Assembly (NCBI GenBank): GCA_026936105.1
Contig: JAIXKI010000002.1
Span: forward strand, 325,556 to 389,555
Direction: 5' to 3'
Source: Chitinophagales bacterium
GTDB lineage: Bacteria; Bacteroidota; Bacteroidia; Chitinophagales; Chitinophagaceae
DNA: 64,000 nucleotides
Made by a program: the position numbers and the translations under genes. The first letter of the stretch is position 1, and each line of letters begins with the position of its first letter. Shown in pieces: positions 51,217 through 59,674 of the stretch. Below the pieces are notes generated by a model, which had not been told where the DNA came from, did not search any database, and saw only the letters and a list, made by a program, of their open reading frames with translations.

Positions 51217-53373
51217 TTATCTGATCCATCTTTCAAAAAACTCATATGTCCTCAGCATCTGGTCAATACGCTGTCGGTTGTTGCCGCTCCTGGTGATCTC
51301 ATGAGTGGCGCCCGGATGACGGACAAACTCAACCGGCCTTCCCAAAACCTTCAGACTGCGGAACATCATTTCATCCTGAATGAATCCGGTACGCCGGTCA
51401 TTGGCTCCGTGAAACATGATATAGGGAGTGGTAATATTCTGTACATAGCTGAACGGAGATTCCCTGTCCAGTATTTTCTTTACCTCCGGTTCCCAGGGAT
51501 ATCCTCCGAAATAATTTGGCACCAGCCTCCAGGCATTGCCTTCTCCAAAAAATGTTGTGAGATCATATACCCCTCTTTGTGAGCAGGCAGCTTTAAAGCG
51601 ATGATCATGACCAACGATCCACCCCACCAGGTAGCCGGCATAGGATCCTCCGGTAACCAATAATTTGGAGGTGTCTGCCCAACCTTCTGCTTTTGTTGTA
51701 AGGTCTAAAGCAGTAAGGACATCGCTTGTCGGTCCGGCACCCCAGTCTTTGATATTGGAACGCAGAAATTCTTCACCATAACCACCACTGCCTCTCGGAT
51801 TACTGTAAACCACGCCATAACCTTTACTGCAGAAAAACTGGTATTCATGCCACATGCTTGCTTCTCCCGGCCCCCACATTGCGGACGGACCGCCATGGAT
51901 CTCCAGCAACAAAGGATATTTTTTCCCGGGCTCAATGAAAGTGGGCTTCATTACCCAATATTCAACGGTTTCGCCTTTGCTGTTAGTGAATGTTCTTTTT
52001 TCAGGAAAAGAGATTTTTTTCTGTGCCAGCCATTCTGTGTTGAAATTGGTGATCCGTACAGGATCTTTCATGGCAGCATTGGTGAGATATATTTCCGAAG
52101 GATCGGCCACTTCTATTTTTGAAAATACAAGTTTGTCTCCTGCAAGATCAAAGCTTGCAACACCACTGTTGTAATCGCTCAGTTGCTCCACCTGTTTTGT
52201 TGCGATATTGACACGATACACAGGTGCTCCTCCATTGCTTTGTGAAGAGAAATACAGATACCTTTCATCCTTGCTCCAGATAAAATTTCCTTTGTTGCGG
52301 TCAAAAGGAATAAACGTCATATCCTTTAATGAACCATTCATGGGCATTATGGCCAGCTGCGGCACATTCACAAAAGAGGTCTTGCCGTATTGGAATGCGA
52401 GCCATTTTCCGGAAGGAGAAAGCGAAGGGGAATTGAAGTTTTTATCTTTTTCCCCGAGTATCTGATGAAAATCATTGCCGTCATTGCGAACCAGGAAAAC
52501 TTCACCTTCCAATACCCGGTCAGGATGACGGGTTGGATCCATGCTGCCCGTGATAATGACCTGTTTTCCATCCGGTGTAAAATCTGCCTGATTGAAGCGA
52601 TAAAAGATCCTGGTCAATAATACGGGCTTTGAAGGTTCGGCAGTATTGATAATGAAAAATTGATTGAATCTCATTTCAGAATTTACATCCATTTCATCCT
52701 GAAAATTCAGTTTATTCACCACGGTTGCTTTTTTATCGGCAGCATTGTTCTCCAGGTAGGCACGTATTTGCTCTATGTTCCCGTCGGGATCCGGTTTTGC
52801 TGTGTTGGCTTTTAGATTTTCATTGTGATCGAATCCGGGTTTTTCAAATGGCCATGCCGGCACTTCTTTGTTTGGGTTCAATAAAGAATCCTTCAACAAG
52901 TCTTTCAGGTTAATGTTTGAAGAAAAGAGGATCTGTTTTCCATCGGGGCTCCATTTGGGGCCCGAAGCGCCATACCTGAAATGAGTGAGCTGAATAGCTT
53001 CTCCGCCGTCCATGGATAATAAAAATATTTGAGGCTTTCCTTCGGCAGTACGCACAAAGGCAAGTTGCTTGCCATCAGGACTCCATGCCGGTTGAGAAGA
53101 ATTTTCTTTGGTGGTCAGCTGGCGCGGAGAAGAACGTCCGTCTGTTTCCACCACCCAGATTTGTGTTACATATTTATATTCCCATTTTTTATCAGTCTCC
53201 GGTTCAATGGAGGTGACAGTGAAAGCAGCTTTTTTGCCATCAGCGCTCAATTTTACATTTCCGGTGGTTTTTATTTTCAGCATATCGGTTATTGTCACCG
53301 GATCTTTACCATTTTGTGCCGGCGAAACATATACTGCTGAAAGAAAAATGAAAGCAAATACAATTTTTCTCAT
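51217..53373 (-). CDS. S9-family (prolyl oligopeptidase-type) peptidase
   Basis: A 718-residue exported serine peptidase with a signal peptide (MRKIVFAFIFLSAVYVSPAQ). An N-terminal beta-propeller with TolB-like blades (QPAWSPDGKQLAFVR, GPKWSPDGKQILFSS) precedes the S9 catalytic domain (about 460-718) with S in VTGGSYAGYLVGW, D in FHGANDRRTGF and H in HPGATHEI. It would act on short periplasmic peptides such as dipeptides or acyl-peptides. It is divergent from the ferredoxin oxidoreductase gene. Confidence 0.92.
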   Translation of the reverse strand: MRKIVFAFIFLSAVYVSPAQNGKDPVTITDMLKIKTTGNVKLSADGKKAAFTVTSIEPETDKKWEYKYVTQIWVVETDGRSSPRQLTTKENSSQPAWSPDGKQLAFVRTAEGKPQIFLLSMDGGEAIQLTHFRYGASGPKWSPDGKQILFSSNINLKDLLKDSLLNPNKEVPAWPFEKPGFDHNENLKANTAKPDPDGNIEQIRAYLENNAADKKATVVNKLNFQDEMDVNSEMRFNQFFIINTAEPSKPVLLTRIFYRFNQADFTPDGKQVIITGSMDPTRHPDRVLEGEVFLVRNDGNDFHQILGEKDKNFNSPSLSPSGKWLAFQYGKTSFVNVPQLAIMPMNGSLKDMTFIPFDRNKGNFIWSKDERYLYFSSQSNGGAPVYRVNIATKQVEQLSDYNSGVASFDLAGDKLVFSKIEVADPSEIYLTNAAMKDPVRITNFNTEWLAQKKISFPEKRTFTNSKGETVEYWVMKPTFIEPGKKYPLLLEIHGGPSAMWGPGEASMWHEYQFFCSKGYGVVYSNPRGSGGYGEEFLRSNIKDWGAGPTSDVLTALDLTTKAEGWADTSKLLVTGGSYAGYLVGWIVGHDHRFKAACSQRGVYDLTTFFGEGNAWRLVPNYFGGYPWEPEVKKILDRESPFSYVQNITTPYIMFHGANDRRTGFIQDEMMFRSLKVLGRPVEFVRHPGATHEITRSGNNRQRIDQMLRTYEFFERWIR

Positions 53374-53451
53374 ATGAAAGAGTGTTTTTGAAAAAATGAA
53401 TATACGATTTTACTATGGATCAGATCCGGAGAAAAAGCAGGAGGGGTTGTG

Positions 53452-53481
53452 TTGTTCCATGAATGATATTATCTAAATTTG
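53452..53481 (+). promoter_or_regulatory. Promoter of the 2-oxoacid:ferredoxin oxidoreductase gene
   Basis: TTG (53452-53454), 19 bp, TAAATTTG (53474-53481): a full match to the Bacteroidota consensus, giving a leader of about 12 nt before the ATG at 53498. Confidence 0.7.
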
Positions 53482-53497
53482 TGAAGAACTTTTTTTT

Positions 53498-54523
53498 ATG
53501 GCAGAAACAGCAACAGCTCCATTGACCGCAAAAGATTTTCAAACAGACCAGGAAGTGCGCTGGTGCCCGGGATGTGGAGATTATTCCATATTGGCACAGG
53601 TACAAAAAGTAATGCCCACTATCGGTGTGCCGAGGGAAAATATTGTATTCATTTCAGGTATCGGATGCAGCAGCCGTTTCCCATACTACATGAATACGTA
53701 TGGCATGCACTCGATCCATGGAAGAGCTACGGCCATTGCCAGTGGATTGAAGGCTGCAAGGCCCGAACTGAGTATATGGATCGTTACCGGCGATGGTGAC
53801 GGATTGAGCATCGGGGGAAACCACACTATCCATATTTTGCGCAGGAATTTTGATGTGAACATTTTATTGTTCAACAATCAGATCTATGGTTTAACGAAGG
53901 GCCAGTATTCCCCTACGTCGGAAGAACACAAGATCACCAAGTCAACTCCTTTCGGTAGTATTGATCATCCCTTTAATCCCCTGGCACTTGCCCGTGGCGC
54001 CGATGCCACTTTCATAGCCAGGACCATGGACAGAGATCCCAAACATATGCAGAATATGCTGTCGAGGGCCAATAAGCACAAAGGAGCTTCTTTCCTGGAG
54101 ATCTATCAGAACTGCAACATCTTTAACGACGGCACATTTGAAATATTCACTGAAAAATCTTCAAAAGCAGAAGAGACCTTGTTCCTGGAACATGGCCAGC
54201 CTCTGATCTTTGGCGCCAATAAGGACAAAGGGATCAGGCTGGATGGTTTCACTCCCGTTATTGCCAATCTGAATGACGGAAACAGCGCCGATGATCTGTG
54301 GGTGCACGATGAACATGATATGTACAAGGCACAAATACTTACCCGCATGTTTGATGACCCGTTTACCGCAGGGCATTTGCCAAGGCCGTTCGGAGTGTTT
54401 TATGAAACAAGCCGCCCCTGTTATGAAGAGGTGATGGCACAGCAGATCGACGATGCGAAAGCTAAGAAACCAGCTGACCTGGACAAGCTGCTTCGCGGCA
54501 ATGAAGTGTGGACAATCAATTAA
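53498..54523 (+). CDS. 2-oxoacid:ferredoxin oxidoreductase, beta subunit
   Basis: A 341-residue TPP-binding beta subunit of a 2-oxoglutarate/2-oxoacid:ferredoxin oxidoreductase (KorB-like). It shows the CPGCGDYSIL cluster/TPP motif, GDGDGLSIGGNHTIHILRRN and the TPP-loop NNQIYGLTKGQYSPTS. The usual alpha subunit (KorA) is not beside it; the S9 peptidase lies upstream in divergent orientation and a terminator follows. It therefore depends on a gene outside this region. Confidence 0.93.
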   Translation: MAETATAPLTAKDFQTDQEVRWCPGCGDYSILAQVQKVMPTIGVPRENIVFISGIGCSSRFPYYMNTYGMHSIHGRATAIASGLKAARPELSIWIVTGDGDGLSIGGNHTIHILRRNFDVNILLFNNQIYGLTKGQYSPTSEEHKITKSTPFGSIDHPFNPLALARGADATFIARTMDRDPKHMQNMLSRANKHKGASFLEIYQNCNIFNDGTFEIFTEKSSKAEETLFLEHGQPLIFGANKDKGIRLDGFTPVIANLNDGNSADDLWVHDEHDMYKAQILTRMFDDPFTAGHLPRPFGVFYETSRPCYEEVMAQQIDDAKAKKPADLDKLLRGNEVWTIN

Positions 54524-54547
54524 AGAACCGGAAGTATATATAAAAAG

Positions 54548-54579
54548 AAAAAGCGTTTCATCACCGAAACGCTTTTTTT
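54548..54579 (+). terminator. Intrinsic terminator after the oxidoreductase beta gene
   Basis: A 12-bp stem (AAAAAGCGTTTC at 54548-54559 with GAAACGC and T-run at 54566-54577) followed by T residues. The A-rich left arm means it can also serve the convergent DUF3347 gene. Confidence 0.85.
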
Positions 54580-54614
54580 AATGAGTTGAATTTCCAGAAA
54601 GATATCACGAAGGA

Positions 54615-55058
54615 TCACTCTTTGGTCTCAACAACTTTGCCGCAACTTAACATGGAAGAACCATAGTACGGGTTCTCGATCTTCTTTTCTTTGCTAAGCC
54701 AGTATCCTTTTGCCATCGGGCAATATTGATAGTACAAAGGCTGGCCTACTTTGTCTGCGTTTTTTACAACCGACCACATAACCGTGGAAACATTATTGAA
54801 AGCATCTCTCTGTCCTTTCAGGTCGGAAGCTTTATTCAATGCATCAGCAGCTTTTAAAAGATCAGCTTTCTGAGAGAAATCTTTTTCCTTGTTTACGGCT
54901 TGGTAAAAAGTTTTAATGGCCTCTGTGGAGGTTTTAACATCGCTGTTCACCAATGCATTTTTTACACTGAGATAATCCGTGACCAGATCTTCTGTTTTCT
55001 GGGAAAATACCGGATAAGCAAACAGCATGAGGGCAAAGGCTAATAGAGTCTTTTTCAT
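54615..55058 (-). CDS. DUF3347-domain exported protein
   Basis: A 147-residue exported protein with a signal peptide (MKKTLLAFALMLFAYPVFSQ). The conserved DUF3347 residues include YLSVKNALVNSD and YYQYCPMAKGYW, with cysteines at both ends of the last third (YYQYCP and MLSCGKV). DUF3347 is common near copper and CusB/HMA genes and may bind metal. It is the most downstream gene of the copper cluster (12-bp gap after HMA). Confidence 0.82.
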   Translation of the reverse strand: MKKTLLAFALMLFAYPVFSQKTEDLVTDYLSVKNALVNSDVKTSTEAIKTFYQAVNKEKDFSQKADLLKAADALNKASDLKGQRDAFNNVSTVMWSVVKNADKVGQPLYYQYCPMAKGYWLSKEKKIENPYYGSSMLSCGKVVETKE

Positions 55059-55070
55059 TCGAGTGTTGAT

Positions 55071-55298
55071 TTAATTGTTTAATGATTCGATTTTATAACC
55101 TGCTTTCTGAACGGTGTCCATGATCTGTTTTTCAGAGATTCCATCAGATTTGACGGTAAGGATCTTGTCTTTGTTGCTTGTGTCCACATTCCATTCATCA
55201 ATGCCCTGTACCTTGTCCAGGTAAGGCTTGACGGTCGCCACGCAGCCGCTGCAATTTATGTTTGTTTTAAATTGAAAAACCTGATTTTTATTTTCCAT
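55071..55298 (-). CDS. HMA-domain copper chaperone-like protein
   Basis: A 75-residue single heavy-metal-associated (CopZ-type) domain with the motif NCSGC (C-x-x-C, about residue 14-18) and an intact beta-alpha-beta layout. It would shuttle Cu(I) to the CopA ATPase. It is 12 bp upstream of DUF3347. CopA lies 1.9 kb away on the same strand, with an ATPase gene and a four-helix-bundle element inserted between. Confidence 0.85.
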   Translation of the reverse strand: MENKNQVFQFKTNINCSGCVATVKPYLDKVQGIDEWNVDTSNKDKILTVKSDGISEKQIMDTVQKAGYKIESLNN

Positions 55299-55477
55299 AA
55301 CAAATAATTTTGAACTACAAAGTTGCAATATTAAAATTAAAAGGTTGTTACACTATTTCAGGTTCGATTTGTGAAATTTACAGTTTGATGCAAAGATGAT
55401 TGGATAGAAATCAGCAATAACAGGCAGATTCAAAATTCCTTTTATTATTTCACATAACATTTCTTCTTATCGATGTT

Positions 55478-56605
55478 TTAACTTTCAAACATTCCGACAA
55501 AATCCCTGAAATTTTCTTTCGTAATAATCTTTACCTCAGCTTTATATGTTTTCACAAAATCAGCCGGAATATTTGTCTTTGCTTTAGGATTCCATTTGAA
55601 TTCAAAACCTGTAATTTTTCCGTTTGTTTCTTCTACATAATCTATTTCCTGTTGTTGTTTTGTTCTCCAGAAATATTTGTTGCAATAATAACTGTGATAA
55701 TGATTACGCTTGAGCCTTTCCGTCATTAAGGAATTTTCCCACAATGCCCCAATATCATTTCTTAAAGTTATAGGATTAAAATTTTGTATAATGGTATTGC
55801 GTACACCATTATCATAAAAATAAATTTTACGGTTTGTTTTAATTTCATTGCGAAGGTTGCGGCTAAACGATGTGATGGGATAAACAATATAAGACAATTC
55901 CAATAAACGTATATAGTTTGCAACCGTATTTTTATCTATCCCGGTTAATTGTGCGATTTCATTAAAGCTGACTTCACTACCTATCTGAAATGCCAATGCC
56001 TGCAAAACTTTTTCTAGAATTTCCGGTTTTCTGATGCCGGCAAAAGACAAGATGTCTTTAAATAAATAGCTCTGGGTAAGCTCGTTTAGAATAGCTCGTT
56101 CTTCTCCTCTGTTATTGATTACATCCGGATAAAAACCATAAATCAACCGGTGATTCAAATCTCTTGAAGCATCTAAATAACCTACTGAATTTTCATATTC
56201 CTCATAAGAAATAGGGAAAAGGTTGTACTCAATTTTGCGCCCTGTCAATGGCTCATTGGTTTTATTGCTTAATTGAAAAGAAGAAGAGCCACTCATGATT
56301 AATTGTACAGTTTTAAATTGGTCGTGAATGATTTTTGCAGTTAAACCAATATTTTCAATACGTTGTGCTTCATCAATAAAAATAATTTTATTCTTTCCAA
56401 TGATTGCACTTAATTCCCTGGTGTTCGGATGATGGAGACGCTCCCTTACGAGTGGATCATCACCATTCAAAAACAGATATTTTTTACCTTCCAGCAATTC
56501 CCGGATTAGCGTTGTTTTACCCACCTGTCTTGCCCCGGTAAGGATGATCGTTTTTTGTTTAAATATCTTTCCGGAAAGCCTGGATTTTAGAATACGTTCT
56601 ATCAT
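55478..56605 (-). CDS. AAA+ ATPase with DUF4143 domain
   Basis: A 375-residue ATPase of the AAA+/STAND-related group in Bacteroidota. The Walker A motif is GARQVGKTTLIREL, Walker B is KIIFIDEAQRI, and the C-terminal DUF4143 portion has a nuclease-like EIDYVEETNGKITGFEFKW. A winged-helix-like stretch (NEIAQLTGIDKNTVANYIRLLEL) suggests DNA binding. Function is unknown; such genes are scattered and often solitary, suggesting mobility or a small selfish or defence role (speculative). Four alternating 13-nt repeats lie upstream. The ATG at 56605 is used. Confidence 0.85.
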   Translation of the reverse strand: MIERILKSRLSGKIFKQKTIILTGARQVGKTTLIRELLEGKKYLFLNGDDPLVRERLHHPNTRELSAIIGKNKIIFIDEAQRIENIGLTAKIIHDQFKTVQLIMSGSSSFQLSNKTNEPLTGRKIEYNLFPISYEEYENSVGYLDASRDLNHRLIYGFYPDVINNRGEERAILNELTQSYLFKDILSFAGIRKPEILEKVLQALAFQIGSEVSFNEIAQLTGIDKNTVANYIRLLELSYIVYPITSFSRNLRNEIKTNRKIYFYDNGVRNTIIQNFNPITLRNDIGALWENSLMTERLKRNHYHSYYCNKYFWRTKQQQEIDYVEETNGKITGFEFKWNPKAKTNIPADFVKTYKAEVKIITKENFRDFVGMFES

Positions 56606-56617
56606 GAACTTTATCTT

Positions 56618-56679
56618 ATTCACCAAAAGTAAAGCTTTTTGGTGAATATATTCACTAAAAGTTACTCTTTTCTGTGAAT
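56618..56679. promoter_or_regulatory. Four alternating 13-nt repeats upstream of the DUF4143 ATPase gene
   Basis: Copies of ATTCACCAAAAGT: plus at 56618-56630, minus at 56635-56647, plus at 56650-56662 (ATTCACTAAAAGT), minus at 56667-56679 (with two mismatches). Start-to-start spacing is 17, 15 and 17 bp. They form two head-to-head inverted pairs in the promoter of the ATPase gene. Likely operator sites for an unidentified regulator, perhaps the ATPase itself. Confidence 0.6.
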
Positions 56680-56696
56680 GATAGAATTGGGGTTAA

Positions 56697-56720
56697 GAGT
56701 TATGAATTATGAGTGATGAG
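56697..56720. repeat. Left terminal inverted repeat of the four-helix-bundle unit
   Basis: Starts GAGTTATGAATTATGAGTGA and agrees at 20 of 24 positions with the reverse complement of 57148-57171. Confidence 0.6.
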
Positions 56721-56733
56721 TTCAATCCTATAA

Positions 56734-57101
56734 TTACTTTTTATTTTTATTGATATTGTTTTTAGTGGTAAGTATAGCACTGCGAAGCATTTTTAAAAGT
56801 GATGTTGCTTCTTCATTAATATTTTCGAATTCTTCTTGTGTTAAATATTTTGTTTGATACAATAGTTCAAGCAATAAATTGTTTCATCACATTCTTTTTG
56901 CGCAATACCTAATTTATGAATAAAGTCGGTTTTGCTTTCTGCATTTTGAGCTTCTCTAATCAATGCCCCAACAGCCGTACCACATCTCAGCAATTGTTTA
57001 CTTATTACAAATTCATGTTGATCGGTTTTCAATTGTTTATAAAGATTTATAATGCGAATAGCAAAAGCAAAGCTCTTTTCTTTTAAAATACTATTTCCCA
57101 T
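56734..57101 (-). pseudogene. Four-helix-bundle (S23/IVP-type) protein, frameshifted
   Basis: The N-terminal 80-odd residues (MGNSILKEKSFAFAIRIINLY..., LLRCGTAVGALIREAQNAESK, QKECDETIYC) are those of the four-helix-bundle/23S rRNA-intervening-sequence protein family. A stop follows soon after TIY in that frame, but the next frame continues with LELLYQTKYLTQEEFENINEEATSLLKML and on, the usual end of the family, to a stop at 56734. Loss of one G (TATTG[G]CTT) explains the break. Full length would be about 121 residues. Members are also found next to reverse transcriptases (Avd). The gene lies within inverted repeats. Confidence 0.8.
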
Positions 57102-57147
57102 AATCTGCTATTTGATTACAATTTAAAAACAAATTCTCAATAAACCA

Positions 57148-57171
57148 TTCATAACCCATAACTCATAACTC
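57148..57171. repeat. Right terminal inverted repeat of the four-helix-bundle unit
   Basis: Contains CCATAACTCATAACTC; its reverse complement agrees at 20 of 24 positions with 56697-56720. Beyond it lies CATCCCTCATCAC and then the copA stop. Confidence 0.6.
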
Positions 57172-57182
57172 ATCCCTCATCA

Positions 57183-59594
57183 CTACCTAAGTTTCAATCT
57201 CAAACTATTCCCCACCACACTTACGCTGCTCAATGCCATTGCAGCACCGGCAATCATTGGGTTTAATAAAAAGCCATTGATTGGATAAAGGATGCCCGCT
57301 GCTATGGGTATGCCCACTACGTTGTAGATAAATGCCCAAAACAAATTTTGTTTGATAGTGGCTACGGTTTGTTTAGAGAGTGAAATGGCTTGTGGAATTT
57401 TTGTTAAGTCTGAAGAGATGATAGTCATCTTCGCAACATCCATTGCAATATCACTGCCCTTGCCCATGGCGATACTCACATCAGCCGTCGCCAATGCGGT
57501 ACTGTCATTGATGCCATCACCCACCATGGCAACCACTTTGCCTTGCTGTTGTAACTGCTGAATAAACTCCGCTTTCTGATGCGGCAACATATCTGCTTTG
57601 AAATTTTTTATGCCCGCCTGTGTTGCGATGGCTGTTGCCGTAGCTGCATTATCACCGGTGAGCATATACAATTCTATACCCATCTCCTGCAACTGTTGAA
57701 TAGCTGTTGCAGATGATTCTTTTACTTTATCCTCAATAGCAATTACCGATAAAGTTTTTTTACTGTCGGCAAACCAGATAACAGTTTTGGAAGCTGCACT
57801 CCAGCCATCAGCTTGTTGCTGCAGTTCAGTACAACCCATGATATGATTTTCCAATAACAATTTTTGGTTGCCTATATAGTATGTTTCTCCCTGATACATT
57901 GCTTGAACTCCTTTACCCGTAATGCTTTCAAAGGAAGATAAAGCAACACCGTTGTTGTTTTTAAAATAACTCACTACTGCTGCTGCCAATGGATGTTCGG
58001 ATTGCCTTTCCATACTCACTAAAATTTGCTGGGTACTGTCATCATCATTCAACCATTTGATACCGGTAACCTGTGGTTTGCCTTCAGTGATGGTACCAGT
58101 TTTGTCCAACACCACTGCATTCACTTTTTTTGCCAGTTCCAGGCTTTCCGCATCTTTGATCAGGATCCCTTTTTCAGCTCCTTTGCCTACGCCGACCATT
58201 ATTGCAGTTGGCGTGGCCAATCCCAAAGCGCAGGGACAGGCGATCACCAATACGGAAACTGCGGCCAGTAATCCATGAACCAAATTGTTGTCGCCACCTA
58301 AGATCATCCATAAAATAAAAGTGAGAACAGCAATGCTGATGACCAAGGGTACAAAGATCGCAGCCACTTTATCTACCAGTTTTTGAACAGGAGCCTTGCT
58401 TCCCTGCGCATCCTGCACCATTTTGATGATATGAGCCAGCATAGTATCCTTTCCGACTTTCAATGCTTTGTATTGAAAACTTCCTTTCTGGTTGATGGTG
58501 CCGGCAAAAACTTTTTCATTTTCTTTTTTCAGAACAGGAACAGGCTCGCCGGTAAGCATGCTTTCATCCACATAAGAGTTACCTGAAATAACCAGGCCAT
58601 CCACGGCAATTTTTTCTCCTGGCTTTGCCAGCAGGGTATCACCTTCCACAACCTCTTCAATGGCAATTTGCTTTTCCATTCCATCCGGCTGAACGGCCGT
58701 TACTGTTTTGGGCTGAAGGCCCATCAGTTTTTTTATTGCTGCCGAAGTATTCCCTTTTGCTTTTTCTTCCAGCATTTTTCCGAGAAGTATGAAGGCGATA
58801 ACCACTGCTGCCGCTTCAAAGTATACATGAACTTCCAGCCCTCTTTTTAACCAAAACTGCGGAAACAGCATGTTGAATACACTAAACAGGTAAGCAATGC
58901 CGGTGCTCAGCGCCACCAGTGTATCCATATTGGCAGAGCGATGTTTTGCCTGTTTCCATGCATTGATAAAAAAATCTTTACCGAACCATAACACTACCGG
59001 AGTGGCAAAAGCCCACATGATGAAATTGGAATAAGGAAGGTCCATAAAAAACATTCCAATGATAAACACCGGAATGGAAAGAATAATGGACCAGATGGTC
59101 TTTGTTTTCAAATCATTGAATTTCTCTTTGTGCAGTGATTCCAGTGAATCCTGTTGTTTGCTTTCATCCTCAATAAGCAGATCGTATCCGATAGACTGCA
59201 CTGCTTTTTGCAAAGCCTGAGGTCCGGTCATGTTAGGAAGATATTCCACGGAGAGCAGGGCATTCGCATAGTTCACCGATGCATTCACTACGCCTTCTGC
59301 TGATTTAACGATACTTTCTGCACTGACTGCACAGGATGCGCAGGTCATATTCAGAACAGGAAAAGTTCTTTTGACGGTAGTTACTCCATAGCCAAGATCT
59401 TTTATTATTTTAACTGCGTCTGCCACCACTTCATTATCATCCACCGTAATGACAGCCCTGTTGTTGTTCAGTTCCACTTTATGGCTTTCAATACCTTTCA
59501 CCTGCGAGAGGCCTTTGTCCACTATCATGGCACAATGTTCACTGTCCACATCTTCAAGCGGGAGATAGATGGTATCATTGTTATTTCCTGTCAT
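57183..59594 (-). CDS. copA: Copper-translocating P-type ATPase
   Basis: An 803-residue P1B-type Cu(I) exporter. Two N-terminal HMA domains come first; the first has SEHC where C-x-x-C is expected, so one metal-binding Cys is missing, while the second has the intact MTCASC. Membrane segments follow with the CPC ion site ([14 protein letters not shown]), then the phosphorylation site DKTGT, HP motif (SEHPLAA), TGDN, and GDGINDS hinge. YN and MxxxS residues in the last helices ([18 protein letters not shown]) complete the copper path. The start is taken as ATG at 59594. The AraC-type regulator with N-terminal HMA lies upstream. Confidence 0.95.
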   Translation of the reverse strand: MTGNNNDTIYLPLEDVDSEHCAMIVDKGLSQVKGIESHKVELNNNRAVITVDDNEVVADAVKIIKDLGYGVTTVKRTFPVLNMTCASCAVSAESIVKSAEGVVNASVNYANALLSVEYLPNMTGPQALQKAVQSIGYDLLIEDESKQQDSLESLHKEKFNDLKTKTIWSIILSIPVFIIGMFFMDLPYSNFIMWAFATPVVLWFGKDFFINAWKQAKHRSANMDTLVALSTGIAYLFSVFNMLFPQFWLKRGLEVHVYFEAAAVVIAFILLGKMLEEKAKGNTSAAIKKLMGLQPKTVTAVQPDGMEKQIAIEEVVEGDTLLAKPGEKIAVDGLVISGNSYVDESMLTGEPVPVLKKENEKVFAGTINQKGSFQYKALKVGKDTMLAHIIKMVQDAQGSKAPVQKLVDKVAAIFVPLVISIAVLTFILWMILGGDNNLVHGLLAAVSVLVIACPCALGLATPTAIMVGVGKGAEKGILIKDAESLELAKKVNAVVLDKTGTITEGKPQVTGIKWLNDDDSTQQILVSMERQSEHPLAAAVVSYFKNNNGVALSSFESITGKGVQAMYQGETYYIGNQKLLLENHIMGCTELQQQADGWSAASKTVIWFADSKKTLSVIAIEDKVKESSATAIQQLQEMGIELYMLTGDNAATATAIATQAGIKNFKADMLPHQKAEFIQQLQQQGKVVAMVGDGINDSTALATADVSIAMGKGSDIAMDVAKMTIISSDLTKIPQAISLSKQTVATIKQNLFWAFIYNVVGIPIAAGILYPINGFLLNPMIAGAAMALSSVSVVGNSLRLKLR

Positions 59595-59674
59595 GGTCCC
59601 GGAATTTGATACCACGAAGTTCGCAATTTGTCCAACCGGGGCTGTTACGCTTTTTTAGAAATGATTTGTAAGAT

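Larger units (their letters stand above)
56697..57171. mobile_element. 475-bp unit: four-helix-bundle gene with 24-nt terminal inverted repeats
   Basis: Imperfect 24-nt inverted repeats at 56697-56720 and 57148-57171 match at 20 positions. They bracket the frameshifted four-helix-bundle gene with only 13 bp beyond its stop and 46 bp upstream of its start. Outside the right repeat the copA stop codon follows within 12 bp. This has the compact form of a small mobile unit, but no transposase is encoded. Confidence 0.55.

Noticed and set aside
55478-56605. DUF4143 ATPase as part of a defence system
   Set aside because: No second component (nuclease, toxin, methylase) is adjacent; the neighbouring four-helix-bundle gene is broken and unrelated.
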